A stretch of 64,000 nt of DNA from Micavibrio aeruginosavorus_D (GTDB lineage Bacteria > Pseudomonadota > Alphaproteobacteria > Micavibrionales > Micavibrionaceae), in NCBI RefSeq assembly GCF_051245535.1, contig NZ_CP195303.1, positions 2,232,001 to 2,296,000 on the forward strand, given 5' to 3'. Made by a program: the position numbers and the translations under genes. Shown here one piece after another: positions 54,263 through 63,543 of this stretch; positions within the stretch are counted from its first letter, which is position 1; each line of letters starts with the position of its first letter. A model generated the notes under the pieces. It was given only the letters and a program-made list of their open reading frames with translations, made no database searches and was not told the DNA's origin.

Positions 54263-55567
54263 TTATGGTAATGCATCAGGGGCGGGCAGGACGTGGTGCA
54301 GCCCGTCCAGATTGGTCAGCAACCACGCCAAAACCATCCCGAAAATCAGGATCCGCCAGATATAGGGGTAAAAGGCCCGGGTGGTCTCAACCCCGACCAT
54401 GGCTTCCATGGCGTAACGCAAGATCCAGTACCCATCCAACCCGGGCAGGGGGATCAGGTTCAGCAATCCGATCATGATCGACAGCAGGGCCATCATAAAC
54501 AGGATGCCATGCACCCCGGCAACCAACCGCAACCCATCCCCCAGAATCTGGGTCTCGGGCGTGATGGTGGTGCGGTCCAGCGGCCATAAATTGCGGAAGG
54601 CATTAAACGCGCCATGGGTGAGCCGGGCAAAGGCGTGCCACCCGGTGATAACGGCCTGTTCAAATGTTTGCGGGCGGTACATGTCGCCGCGAATCTGCCC
54701 CATGTAAATCAAGGCGGGATCGGGCATGGCATCCAACGTGAAATCCGCATTGGTGACGGGGTCGATATAAACCCGATAGGGAATGGCCTGCCCGCTCGTG
54801 GAAAATAAATCCAGCACCACAATTTTCCCGACATGGTTTTTCAGCGCGTCGAACGCGGCCTGTCTGGTGGGGGTGGCCACGCCATCAACGGCGCGCACGG
54901 CGATAAGGTCCATCGGATTATGCTGGGCAATGGTGCCCAATCGCCCATGGGCGCGGTCAAATCCCCGCAAATCCGTATATTCATCCCATCGCGGCGTGAT
55001 GGTGGTATCCATGACCGCTCCATCGCGCGTCAGGCGCAGGGAGATCGCGTCATCCATCGGCGTGCGCAGGGCTTGCACAATGTCTTCATACCGTTCAACG
55101 GGGCGGCCCTGAAACAGAATGATGTGATCGCCGGGCATGATGCCGGCCTGATCCGCCGGGCTGTCCACCTGCACCGCGGTGACGATGGGGCGTGTCGATG
55201 GTTGCCCGATCAACGCATAAAACCCGACAAATAAAACATACGCGAAAAAGAAACTGGCCGCCGGTCCCGCCAGCACCATAAAGAACCGGAACCACGCCGG
55301 ACGCTGCGCAAAATCATCGGGGGTTTCGCGGTCGGGGTCGGTCAACTGGACCATGCCGCTGAACGGAAAAATCTTGATGCTCCACCGCGTGCCGTATTTG
55401 TCGGTGCGGCCCCACACTTCGCGGCCAAAGCCCAATGAAATGCGGGTGACATGCACGCCCAACAGACGCGCCATCAACAAATGCCCGGCCTCATGCGCCA
55501 AAAACACCACGCCCAGCGACAGCAGGAACAGAATTGTATAAACGATCTGGCTGTCGACGGGGAGCAT
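54263..55567 (-). CDS. Site-2 protease (RseP-like zinc metalloprotease)
   Basis: The 434-residue intramembrane protease has the zinc motif HEAGH at 25-29 in the first helix, a PDZ domain (about 125-200), and the C-terminal LPGLDGYWIL (the LDG motif giving the third zinc ligand). It would cut membrane-bound regulators after a first periplasmic cut. The usual dxr-bamA neighbours are missing, so it may be an additional copy rather than the classic RseP. Confidence 0.9.
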   Translation of the reverse strand: MLPVDSQIVYTILFLLSLGVVFLAHEAGHLLMARLLGVHVTRISLGFGREVWGRTDKYGTRWSIKIFPFSGMVQLTDPDRETPDDFAQRPAWFRFFMVLAGPAASFFFAYVLFVGFYALIGQPSTRPIVTAVQVDSPADQAGIMPGDHIILFQGRPVERYEDIVQALRTPMDDAISLRLTRDGAVMDTTITPRWDEYTDLRGFDRAHGRLGTIAQHNPMDLIAVRAVDGVATPTRQAAFDALKNHVGKIVVLDLFSTSGQAIPYRVYIDPVTNADFTLDAMPDPALIYMGQIRGDMYRPQTFEQAVITGWHAFARLTHGAFNAFRNLWPLDRTTITPETQILGDGLRLVAGVHGILFMMALLSIMIGLLNLIPLPGLDGYWILRYAMEAMVGVETTRAFYPYIWRILIFGMVLAWLLTNLDGLHHVLPAPDALP

Positions 55568-55651
55568 TGTTGGTGGGTTGCCTTTCTTTTTTGGTGCAAC
55601 TTTGATGCTTTTTTACTACGGTGTCCAAGTAATTTTTAATGAGAGATTGCG

Positions 55652-57784
55652 ATGTATAAAATATTATATGACACGCCAGTAGAAGATGTTAATGACAGTG
55701 GCTTTTCTAACCACAAGGATATCGCAGAAGCGATTGTCAGGATTGTAAATCATAATAATGGCGGATCAATAGCGCTATTGGGGCCGTGGGGCAGTGGGAA
55801 GTCATCGATTATAAAGATGGTTGAGGGGCAGATTTGTAAAAACGACAGTAAGAATTTGTTCTTTATTTATGATTCTTGGCGATTTGAAAATGATCCGTCG
55901 CGGGTTTCATTTTTACAGGAGCTTTTGAATAGCGTTCCTGCAGATAAATTTAAACATTCGGAATATGGGGATGAACTAGAGGCGATTAAGACGGGAAGGA
56001 CGATTCAAAAAAATAAAATTAAAATCGATTTTTGGTCCGGCCTGTTTTTTTGTGTTTATGCCTGTAGCGTTGCGGTAGCTGCAAGTAGCTTGGCGGAAGA
56101 TCTGGCTCATTTTATGAGCCAGTCCGCACTTGTATCAAGTATGTACATTTTATCTATTCTTGCGCTGTTCATTTGGCCTGTATCTTTATTAATAGGTGGA
56201 AGTGATCGGTTTGGAAAAATGTTTCCTTTTGCTTTTTTTAAGAATGCAGATGTTTTTAAGGAAGTTTTGACGGAACATGAAGATCAAACGGCGACCCGCT
56301 TTCGAATTTTTTTCGAAAGAATATTGGGCGGTGCTTCGTTTGATAAAATCGTTATTGTGATTGATAACTTGGATCGACTTTCTCCGAATAAGGCTCAGGA
56401 GGTTTGGTCCTCGCTTCAAGGGATTTTTCTACAACAGGCGCATGAAAATCTTTGGGTAATTGCCCCTTTCTTGGATGATAAATTAGCTAAAGGTAGTGGG
56501 GTTGGTGGTAAGGCATTTGTTGATAAATTTTTCGACATTACGCTTCATGTCCAGCCGGCTTTGCTTCTGGATAAGCAAAATTTTATAGAAGAAAAATTGC
56601 GTGAGATTTTAGAGGCGGATTCAGGAAGTGCTGTAGAAAGGATTTCAAAACTTTACAGCTCCCTTTCGGGAGAGAGTATGAATTCTGATAAAACGCCGCG
56701 TGAAATAATCAAATTTTGTAACGAGCTTTTAGCTTTAAGGGCTGTGTGGGAAGGGGTTGATATACCTGTCACTACTATGGCGGTCTTTATTTTAAGGCGT
56801 TCGGATGTATTAAAAATGTTACTAGATAAAAATTTCTTAGGGAGCCTTTCGAGAAAAGATAAGAGATTGGTTGGTGATCAGTTTTTCGAAAAAAATATGG
56901 CGGCGTTGCACTATGGTGTTCGCCCTGAGCGCGCAATTCATGTTCTGCTTTATGAGCAAATTGAAAATTGTTTGCTGAAATCCGCGCGTTTAAATGAGGG
57001 TGGGGCATTGAATGACGCCAACCACTATCAGCAAGAATTGATTAAGCTGATGCGTTATGATGGTGCCTTGTCTGTTTTGCGAGAGATTGTGACTGATAAA
57101 ATATCTTATTGGGTTCAAGATATTGATAAGGTTCTCAATGTGTTTTCCTCATTGAGTGGGCTGAATAGTTACTTTTTAAAAGATCAGAGAGAATTCCAAG
57201 CGATTTATTCTGAAATTCTTAATGAAATCAGTCATTATGGATCTGTGTTGAGTGAGAGCTCGTCTTGGGGAGGGTTTTCTCAAGATCCGTATTCTATCTT
57301 AAGAGATCTCATGTGTTTTACCCATCCTATGAATGAGGATTCGGTTAAGGGTTATGTAATAACGCGCCTGATGTCGGTCCACATTGATGCACATGATGTT
57401 TCGTATTCGCAGTGGCGGGAAGCAGTTCAGAGTGTTTGTTCTGATGATGATTTTTCTAATGTTAATTGGGGTTTGTGTAATGTTGAGGCATTATCGCCCG
57501 ATGCTTTATTTTTTCGACTTAAGCGAAACTCTTTCTTAAATCATGAGCGCGTTGCTAAGGTTTTTTGTGCGTTATTAATTGCAAGTTTAAAAAAATTGGG
57601 TGGTTCTCCACAGACCTATGCGCAAGAGGTTTTTGATAAGACAGGTTTGTTAACATGGGTGGAAATGATACTAAATTCAGATTTAGTAGAGCCGGAAATG
57701 AAGGGGGAGGTTTTGTCGATGATGCGCGGTGTTTTTGGATTTAATCGATTATTTCTGAAAAATGTAGAGATGATTGCAAAATAG
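55652..57784 (+). CDS. KAP family P-loop NTPase, AT-rich
   Basis: The 710-residue protein has Walker A GPWGSGKSS at 44-52, the KAP pattern FFIYDSWRFEN, two membrane helices inserted in the P-loop domain (about 128-146 and 162-182), and Walker B IVIVIDNLDRL (about 233-243). The C-terminal 400 residues are helical and unlike known domains. KAP NTPases include PifA, which blocks phage T7, so a defence role is possible. The gene is far lower in GC than its surroundings, which points to horizontal transfer. It has its own terminator. Confidence 0.88.
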   Translation: MYKILYDTPVEDVNDSGFSNHKDIAEAIVRIVNHNNGGSIALLGPWGSGKSSIIKMVEGQICKNDSKNLFFIYDSWRFENDPSRVSFLQELLNSVPADKFKHSEYGDELEAIKTGRTIQKNKIKIDFWSGLFFCVYACSVAVAASSLAEDLAHFMSQSALVSSMYILSILALFIWPVSLLIGGSDRFGKMFPFAFFKNADVFKEVLTEHEDQTATRFRIFFERILGGASFDKIVIVIDNLDRLSPNKAQEVWSSLQGIFLQQAHENLWVIAPFLDDKLAKGSGVGGKAFVDKFFDITLHVQPALLLDKQNFIEEKLREILEADSGSAVERISKLYSSLSGESMNSDKTPREIIKFCNELLALRAVWEGVDIPVTTMAVFILRRSDVLKMLLDKNFLGSLSRKDKRLVGDQFFEKNMAALHYGVRPERAIHVLLYEQIENCLLKSARLNEGGALNDANHYQQELIKLMRYDGALSVLREIVTDKISYWVQDIDKVLNVFSSLSGLNSYFLKDQREFQAIYSEILNEISHYGSVLSESSSWGGFSQDPYSILRDLMCFTHPMNEDSVKGYVITRLMSVHIDAHDVSYSQWREAVQSVCSDDDFSNVNWGLCNVEALSPDALFFRLKRNSFLNHERVAKVFCALLIASLKKLGGSPQTYAQEVFDKTGLLTWVEMILNSDLVEPEMKGEVLSMMRGVFGFNRLFLKNVEMIAK

Positions 57785-57816
57785 GGGGCTTGCGCCCCCT
57801 ATTTATTGATTTTTTG
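57782..57816 (+). terminator. Terminator after the KAP gene
   Basis: GGGGGC and GCCCCC with a TTGC loop and flanking A/T arms are followed by TTATTGATTTTTT. It overlaps the stop codon of the KAP gene. The gap to ettA is only 53 bases. Confidence 0.9.
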
Positions 57817-57837
57817 TCTTCCGTTTAATGTGTGCTG

Positions 57838-59517
57838 TTACCCCGCCCGGCGCAGCGGTTTGTATTTGATCCGGTGCGGCTGGTCTGCATCGCGGCCCAG
57901 GCGGCGTTTGTAGTCTTTCTCGTAATCTTCGTAGTTGCCTTCGAACCACGTGACTTGCGAGTCGCCTTCGAACGCCAGAATGTGCGTGGCCAGACGGTCG
58001 AGGAAGGCGCGATCGTGGGAAATGACCACGGCGCATCCGGCGAATTGCTCCAAGGCTTCTTCCAAAGCGCCCAGCGTTTCCGTGTCCAGATCGTTGGTCG
58101 GTTCGTCCAGCAGCAGCACGTTCGCGCCGGATTTCAGCATCTTGGCCAAATGGACGCGGTTGCGTTCACCACCCGACAGGTTGCCGACTTTCTTCTGCTG
58201 GTCCGGGCCGCGGAAGTTGAAGGCCGATACATACGCACGGCTCGGCATTTCGATTTTGCCGAGTTTCAGAATATCCATGCTGTCGGAAATTTCTTCCCAG
58301 ACGTTTTTTTCACCATCCAGTGCATCGCGGCTTTGGTCGACATAGCCCAGCTTGACGGTTTCGCCCACGCGGAACGATCCTTCATCGGGCTGTTCCTGTC
58401 CCGTGATCATGCGGAACAATGTCGATTTACCTGCGCCGTTCGCGCCAATCACGCCAACAATGCCGCCCGGCGGCAATTTGAAGGACAGGTTTTCGATCAG
58501 CAGACGGTCGCCAAATCCTTTGCGCAGATTTTCGGCTTCGATCACCACATGCCCCAGACGCGGCGGGGTGGGAATAACGATCTGGGCGTTGCGCTGGTCG
58601 CTTTTCTGCGATTCGGCCAGCAAATCCTCATACGCCGAAACACGGGCCTTGGATTTTTTGCGGCGTCCTTCGGGGGATTGTTGAATCCATTCCAATTCGC
58701 GCGACAATGTTTTCTGGCGATCGGCTTCCTGTTTGGATTCCAGTTCCAGCCGTTTGCGCTTGGCGTTCAGGTATGCGGAATAATTGCCCTCATACGGAAT
58801 GCCGCGGCCACGGTCGACCTCCAAAATCCATCCGGTGACGTTGTCCAGGAAGTAACGGTCGTGGGTGACCATCACCACCGTGCCCTTGTAATCGGTCAGG
58901 AACCGTTGCAACCACGCGACAGATTCGGTGTCCAAGTGGTTGGTTGGTTCGTCCAGCAGCAGCAGGTCCGGCTTTTCCAGCAACAGACGGCACAGCGCGA
59001 CACGGCGGCGTTCACCCCCGGACAGTTTCGTGACATCCGCATCGGCGGGCGGGCACCGCAGCGCATCCATGGCAATTTCAATCGTGCGGTCCAGCTCCCA
59101 GCCATCAACGGCGTCGATCTTTTCCTGCAACTCGCCCATCTCGGTCATCAGCGCGTCGTAATCGGCATCCGGTTCGGCCATTTCCACGCCGATGGCGTTA
59201 AAACGGTCCACCATGTCCTTCACGTCTTTCAACGCTTCGGTGATGTTTTGAACGACGTTCTTGGTCGGGTCCAGATGCGGTTCCTGCGCCAGATAACCGA
59301 CGCGCGCGCCCTCGGCGGCCCACGCCTCACCCGTGAAATCCGTGTCCACCCCGGCCATCAGTTTCAACAGGGTCGATTTACCAGCCCCGTTCGGGCCCAG
59401 AACGCCAATTTTGGCCCCGGGGAAGAAGGATAAGGTCACGTTCTCCAACACCTTTTTGCCATTCGGCCAGGTCTTGGACAAACCGTTCATCACATAGACA
59501 TACTGATAGGACGCCAT
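57838..59517 (-). CDS. ettA: Energy-dependent translational throttle protein EttA (ABC-F)
   Basis: This ABC-F protein binds the ribosomal E site and regulates entry into elongation by cell energy state. The 559-residue length is typical. It has two ABC domains with Walker A GPNGAGKST and GANGAGKST, signatures LSGGERRRVALCR and LSGGERNRVHLAK, Walker B LLLLDEPTNHL and LLLDEPTNDL, and the linker between them rich in charged residues (about 240-325). Confidence 0.96.
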   Translation of the reverse strand: MASYQYVYVMNGLSKTWPNGKKVLENVTLSFFPGAKIGVLGPNGAGKSTLLKLMAGVDTDFTGEAWAAEGARVGYLAQEPHLDPTKNVVQNITEALKDVKDMVDRFNAIGVEMAEPDADYDALMTEMGELQEKIDAVDGWELDRTIEIAMDALRCPPADADVTKLSGGERRRVALCRLLLEKPDLLLLDEPTNHLDTESVAWLQRFLTDYKGTVVMVTHDRYFLDNVTGWILEVDRGRGIPYEGNYSAYLNAKRKRLELESKQEADRQKTLSRELEWIQQSPEGRRKKSKARVSAYEDLLAESQKSDQRNAQIVIPTPPRLGHVVIEAENLRKGFGDRLLIENLSFKLPPGGIVGVIGANGAGKSTLFRMITGQEQPDEGSFRVGETVKLGYVDQSRDALDGEKNVWEEISDSMDILKLGKIEMPSRAYVSAFNFRGPDQQKKVGNLSGGERNRVHLAKMLKSGANVLLLDEPTNDLDTETLGALEEALEQFAGCAVVISHDRAFLDRLATHILAFEGDSQVTWFEGNYEDYEKDYKRRLGRDADQPHRIKYKPLRRAG

Positions 59518-59691
59518 CGCGCGCTCCGCTTCTCACAAAAAAGGGCTGAAATCAGCCATAAAACCGGAGGGCACTATAGCAGAGGGGGCCGGGAAGGGAA
59601 GACGGCCTTGCGTGTTTTTTTGTCCTGGCGGTATGCGGGGGTGCGTTTTTTCATTAACATCTTTAGGGTGAAACGAGTGGCGGTAAGACTC

Positions 59692-60357
59692 ATGAATGTT
59701 ATTGTAAGCACGATACGAAAACTATGCGGTGCGTTGGTTCGATTTTTGATCCATGTCAGCCTGCTGGCTGTCGGCATTATCCTCGGCCTGCTGGTCCTTT
59801 TATCACCGTTCTTGATTGAAATTGGTCTGGCGTGGTTGCCTATGTCGTATCAGCGTGATGTGGCTAATGAGTTTGCGCGGAATTTGCACCAACAAGTTGT
59901 CGCGGAAAAACGGGATATTTCACTCCACGATCTGGTGCCTATTGCATGGGATCGTGTCTGCTTTTTGTATGAAATTGACGACTCTTTTTCTGTCGAACAA
60001 ATGCCGTCCTATATCAAACGTAAAAAACTACAGTTTGGCCATTGGACGCAGCGTGTTCCATCTCTTCTTGCCTTGTTTCAGAAAGAAGGGGAAATGGGAT
60101 TGCTGCCTTCGTTCACGAATAGCTATTCGCTGGCTTTACTTTTTATTGATGGAAATAAGGTGGTGCGAGTTGTTGAGCCGGGTTACGCACAGGCACCGTA
60201 CGATGTGTTTAGCTATCGCAGTTCTCTATTGGGCGGTACGTCAAAAATTTATGATGGCGAGTGTCTGCAAGATGCCACGTTGAGCGTCGCAAAAAAGCAA
60301 AAAGCTTACAGCATTTATTCCGTGCTGTGGAAACCTGTCGGCGATCCCATCCGCTAA
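59692..60357 (+). CDS. Hypothetical membrane-anchored protein
   Basis: The 221-residue protein (from ATG 59692) has one N-terminal membrane helix (about 15-42), followed by a predicted periplasmic domain with no family that I recognise. GC is lower than in its neighbours. An upstream open frame (to TTG 59608) lacks a ribosome binding site. It overlaps the convergent repeat-protein gene by 4 bases at the stops. Confidence 0.5.
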   Translation: MNVIVSTIRKLCGALVRFLIHVSLLAVGIILGLLVLLSPFLIEIGLAWLPMSYQRDVANEFARNLHQQVVAEKRDISLHDLVPIAWDRVCFLYEIDDSFSVEQMPSYIKRKKLQFGHWTQRVPSLLALFQKEGEMGLLPSFTNSYSLALLFIDGNKVVRVVEPGYAQAPYDVFSYRSSLLGGTSKIYDGECLQDATLSVAKKQKAYSIYSVLWKPVGDPIR

Positions 60358-61145
60358 GCCGGGCCGCCCTGCAGGCTGTTCAGGATTTTCTGCGTGTAAA
60401 CCTGCCGCTTGGCCGCGATTTCTTCGGCGGTGGGGGGTATTTGGGCTGCGAGGGTGGCCTGTTTAAACGCGTTTCTGACGGCGCGGCGTTCAGCCGGATG
60501 GTCCGGGTTCAGGGTGACGCCGTGATCGAGCAAGAAGCTCAGGCCATCAAGGCCAAGAGTGCGCACGATTTCCGATGTTTCGGTTCGATCGTAAGCCAGG
60601 CGTGCATTGGAATTAAATTGGCCGCCATGATCGACAAAGAGTTGCAATCCCTCGATGCCGCAGAAGGGGGCGACCCAGAGCGCGTCGCTGCTTTTTCCGG
60701 ATTGGAACGCGCCACCGTTCTTAAGAAACAGCTTCAGACCGTCCATTTTGGTGTGCATGGCAATGATGGCCACTTCGTTCATGCCGATGCTCGAGACGGC
60801 GCTGTGATTGGGTTTTCCGCCCTTGTCAAAAAACAGTTTTAATCCGTCGAGATTGCCGGCGCGGACCATATGCACCATCTCGGTATTCCCGATTCCATCG
60901 CGCGCATAAGGGGAGAGGGCGCCGCCATGGTCGAAGAACAGGCGCAGGCCATCCATGCCGGCTTTGTCTGCAATGACCATCAGTTCGTTGCGATGGCCAT
61001 GCTCTGCCCATGATTGCGGGTTTACGCCGCGCTTGAGGGCGACATGGTGTTCCAGTCCCGCTAGCCCATCCTGCTCCACCCGCTCGATCAGGCTGATCGG
61101 CTTGATGTTGTGTTTGTCGAGAAAGGCGCGGATCCGTCCAGCCAT
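60354..61145 (-). CDS. Ankyrin-like repeat protein
   Basis: The 263-residue protein has five units of about 35 residues, each starting (M/L)DGL(R/K)LF(F/L)-x-(H/K)GG. These resemble degenerate ankyrin repeats but lack the classic TPLH motif. A helical cap with RVEQDGLAG lies before and a basic tail follows. It probably mediates protein contacts. The ATG at 61145 has AAGGGC upstream. It is divergent from the TerD pair. Confidence 0.65.
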   Translation of the reverse strand: MAGRIRAFLDKHNIKPISLIERVEQDGLAGLEHHVALKRGVNPQSWAEHGHRNELMVIADKAGMDGLRLFFDHGGALSPYARDGIGNTEMVHMVRAGNLDGLKLFFDKGGKPNHSAVSSIGMNEVAIIAMHTKMDGLKLFLKNGGAFQSGKSSDALWVAPFCGIEGLQLFVDHGGQFNSNARLAYDRTETSEIVRTLGLDGLSFLLDHGVTLNPDHPAERRAVRNAFKQATLAAQIPPTAEEIAAKRQVYTQKILNSLQGGPA

Positions 61146-61340
61146 GGTCAAAGCCCTTTTTGATATTGGGTTTTTTGAAATGAATGGCGGTTTTTAGCAT
61201 GGGAGGGGTGAAAGGTCAAATATTATGAAAATAAAAAGGGGCGGTTATTTTCAAGGCACACGCACCCTGTTAATCTTTTCTGCGATAGACTATTCTTTGC
61301 GTTACGTTTTTTGCCCATCGATCCGAAAGGAACCATCCCG

Positions 61341-62075
61341 ATGTCCCGTGAACAATTGTCGCAGGATTCCCTGTCCGAAGCCACGCGCAGCCGTGCGTCT
61401 TTCTCTGGCCATGGCAAGGCCAAGGGGGCGGCGGGATACCGCGCGCCATCGACCGATCCGGATTGTGAATTCCTGTCCCAGTCAGGGCAGATGAGCGTGA
61501 TCAATCCGCGCGAAGGGGGTTTCCCGAAAATTCGTATCGGCGCGGCATGGGACAATGTTCAGGCACAACAATCCGGATTTTTTGGCCGTCTGCTGAAAAA
61601 AATATCCAAGCAGGGCGTCGATGTTGATCTGGGCTGCCTGTATGAACTGAATGATGGCCGTCGCGGCGCCATTCAATCCTTTGGTGATTTGTATGGCGCG
61701 TATAACGATGCGCCTTTCGTCCACCATACGGGCGATGAACGGACCGGCAACAAAGATGGTCTGGATGAAATCATTGAAATCAACGGCGCGCGTTGGGGCG
61801 ACGTGAAACGCGTTCTGGCGTATGTTTACATCTATCACGGCGCACCCGATTGGGACGCCGTCCGTCCACAGGTGCAATTGCTGATCCCCGGTGAAACACC
61901 GATGATTGTGACACCGCGCGTGGCCCGCAATGATTTGTCGGTCTGTGCCGTCGCCATGTTTGAAAACCGCGAAAACGGCATTCGCATCACCAATCACACG
62001 GAATATTTTCCCGGTCATGCTGAAATGGACCGGGCCTTTGGCTTTGGTCTGGAATGGGAAGGGGGCAGTAAATGA
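61341..62075 (+). CDS. TerD family protein 1
   Basis: The 244-residue protein (from ATG 61341 with AAAGGA upstream) has a TerD-type domain with DVDLGCLYELNDG (about 94-106) and the calcium-binding motif HHTGDERTGNKDGLDE (about 128-143). The N-terminus of about 60 residues is hydrophilic and disordered. TerD proteins bind calcium and take part in tellurite, phage and stress responses. Its stop overlaps the next gene by 4 bases. Confidence 0.88.
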   Translation: MSREQLSQDSLSEATRSRASFSGHGKAKGAAGYRAPSTDPDCEFLSQSGQMSVINPREGGFPKIRIGAAWDNVQAQQSGFFGRLLKKISKQGVDVDLGCLYELNDGRRGAIQSFGDLYGAYNDAPFVHHTGDERTGNKDGLDEIIEINGARWGDVKRVLAYVYIYHGAPDWDAVRPQVQLLIPGETPMIVTPRVARNDLSVCAVAMFENRENGIRITNHTEYFPGHAEMDRAFGFGLEWEGGSK

Positions 62076-62860
62076 GTGGCGGTATGGGCGATGATCCGTT
62101 CTGGAGCGAACCAACGGGCGATAACGATTTCGAACGCCCCATCGACATGATGGGCGATATGGGCGGTAACGGGAATGGCGGCCCGCAAAACACGAATTTG
62201 CCGGACAGCGGAATCGACATGATCGGTGATCTGGCCGCGTCCGCGCCTGCGCCGGCTCCGGCCCCGATTGATTTCAATCTGGTGGAAAAGGGCGATTATT
62301 ACGATCTGGTGAAAAAGGTTCCGTCCCTGCGCCGCATCATGGTTGGTGCGGGCTGGGATCATAAAATGCTGGAAACGACCAAGATCGACGTGGACTTAAG
62401 CTGCTTCCTGCTGGACAAGCAGAACCAGACCCGCGTGGACGAAGATTTCGTGTTCTACAACAATGAAAGCGGATGTGATGGTGCCGTGCGCCACACGGGC
62501 GACAGCCGCACCGGTGCGGGCGATGGCGATGATGAATCATTGTTCATCGACCTGAACGGTCTGCCATTTGATATTCTGCGCATCATGATCACTTTGTCGA
62601 TCTATAACGCGGCGGAAGCCGAACAACATCTGGGCATGGTGCGCAATATTTATCTGCGAATCATAAACGAAGAAGACGGCAACGAAATCGTCCGTCTGCA
62701 GATGGATGAATCCATGTTGAACGACGTCGCCGGAATGCAGGTGGCGTGTCTGGTCCGTGAAGGGCCGAAATGGTATCTGGAAGTGCTGGAGAACCCGGTG
62801 AAGGGTGGCCTTGGGGCCATCGCAACCCAATACGGGATCGTTGTGGGCGCAGGGTCGTGA
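62072..62860 (+). CDS. TerD family protein 2
   Basis: The 262-residue protein has an acidic, Gly/Met-rich N-terminus (1-70) and a TerD domain with VDLSCFLLDKQNQTR and the motif HTGDSRTGAGDGDDE at 141-155, the calcium site. The ATGA overlap with copy 1 indicates translational coupling, so the two probably act as a pair. Other ter genes (terB, terC, terZ) are not in the window. Confidence 0.9.
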   Translation: MSGGMGDDPFWSEPTGDNDFERPIDMMGDMGGNGNGGPQNTNLPDSGIDMIGDLAASAPAPAPAPIDFNLVEKGDYYDLVKKVPSLRRIMVGAGWDHKMLETTKIDVDLSCFLLDKQNQTRVDEDFVFYNNESGCDGAVRHTGDSRTGAGDGDDESLFIDLNGLPFDILRIMITLSIYNAAEAEQHLGMVRNIYLRIINEEDGNEIVRLQMDESMLNDVAGMQVACLVREGPKWYLEVLENPVKGGLGAIATQYGIVVGAGS

Positions 62861-62867
62861 AGAAGAT

Positions 62868-62945
62868 GGAATCTCGGAGTTTCGGAATTTCAGAATCTCG
62901 GAACATCAGATTTCCGAGATTCTGAGATTCCGAGATTCTGAAGTT
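62868..62945. repeat. Hairpin element with 13-bp perfect stem and tandem arm copies
   Basis: TCAGAATCTCGGA (62890-62902) pairs with TCCGAGATTCTGA (62913-62925) around a 10-base loop. The right arm is repeated at 62929-62941 with a period of 16, and a further left-arm-like copy lies at 62868-62878. It lies between the convergent TerD 2 and 62954 genes and may end both transcripts. It is unlike the other palindromes of the window. Confidence 0.85.
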
Positions 62946-62953
62946 CCGCTCAC

Positions 62954-63460
62954 CTAAAACCCGCGGCCTTTTTTCATGTCCAGCAATTGGCCCGGACGGA
63001 TTTTCGGGGATTTGCCGCCGCCGCCGCCATATTGATCGTGAAACCGTTCGCGGCTGTGGAATTCTTCTTCGATCAGCGCATCAATATCCGGCATCTGGTC
63101 CAGCTTCATAAAGCGGGCCACGGCACCGAAGAAGTTGCAGCATTTTTCTTCCCAGTTGTAAATTTCGCGGTCAATCGGGTCACCCTTCAACCGGGCATTC
63201 ACAACATCCCAATCGGCCCCAACAACGGGTTTGCACTGGAACCAGATGACCTGTTGCATCGGCAACTGGCCTTCGGTCGGCGCGTCATACATCAACTGAA
63301 TTTCGGCTTCGCATTCATTCGGGTCCATGCCCATGCGGATTTCCGCGCTGCACGTCGCCCCCGTGGCCGGATCATACACGGTCAGCGGATAGGTTTCGTA
63401 CGGCGACAGCTCATAGCCGACGCCCAGACGGTCCATCATGTTGCGGAATGTTTCGCGCAT
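62954..63460 (-). CDS. Hypothetical cytoplasmic protein
   Basis: The 168-residue protein is acidic with a Gly-rich stretch (YGGGGGK, about 144-150) and a CC pair in WEEKCCNFFGA. No membrane segment, signal peptide or family is recognised. Its closeness to the TerD pair may be accidental, as they are convergent. The ATG at 63460 has no clear ribosome binding site. Confidence 0.6.
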   Translation of the reverse strand: MRETFRNMMDRLGVGYELSPYETYPLTVYDPATGATCSAEIRMGMDPNECEAEIQLMYDAPTEGQLPMQQVIWFQCKPVVGADWDVVNARLKGDPIDREIYNWEEKCCNFFGAVARFMKLDQMPDIDALIEEEFHSRERFHDQYGGGGGKSPKIRPGQLLDMKKGRGF

Positions 63461-63543
63461 GGTTTCAATTATACTCCCGATCCGGTCAAAATACCCTGAA
63501 AACCGCCGGAATCATAGGGGGGAAGCGTCTTATAACCGGGTTT

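Noticed and set aside
55568..57837. Transposon or integron around the KAP gene
   Set aside because: No transposase, integrase, terminal inverted repeats or target duplications are visible at the edges.
57832..59433. 533-codon frame opposite ettA
   Set aside because: It lies fully antisense to ettA and shows a composition typical of a reverse frame, with no motif.
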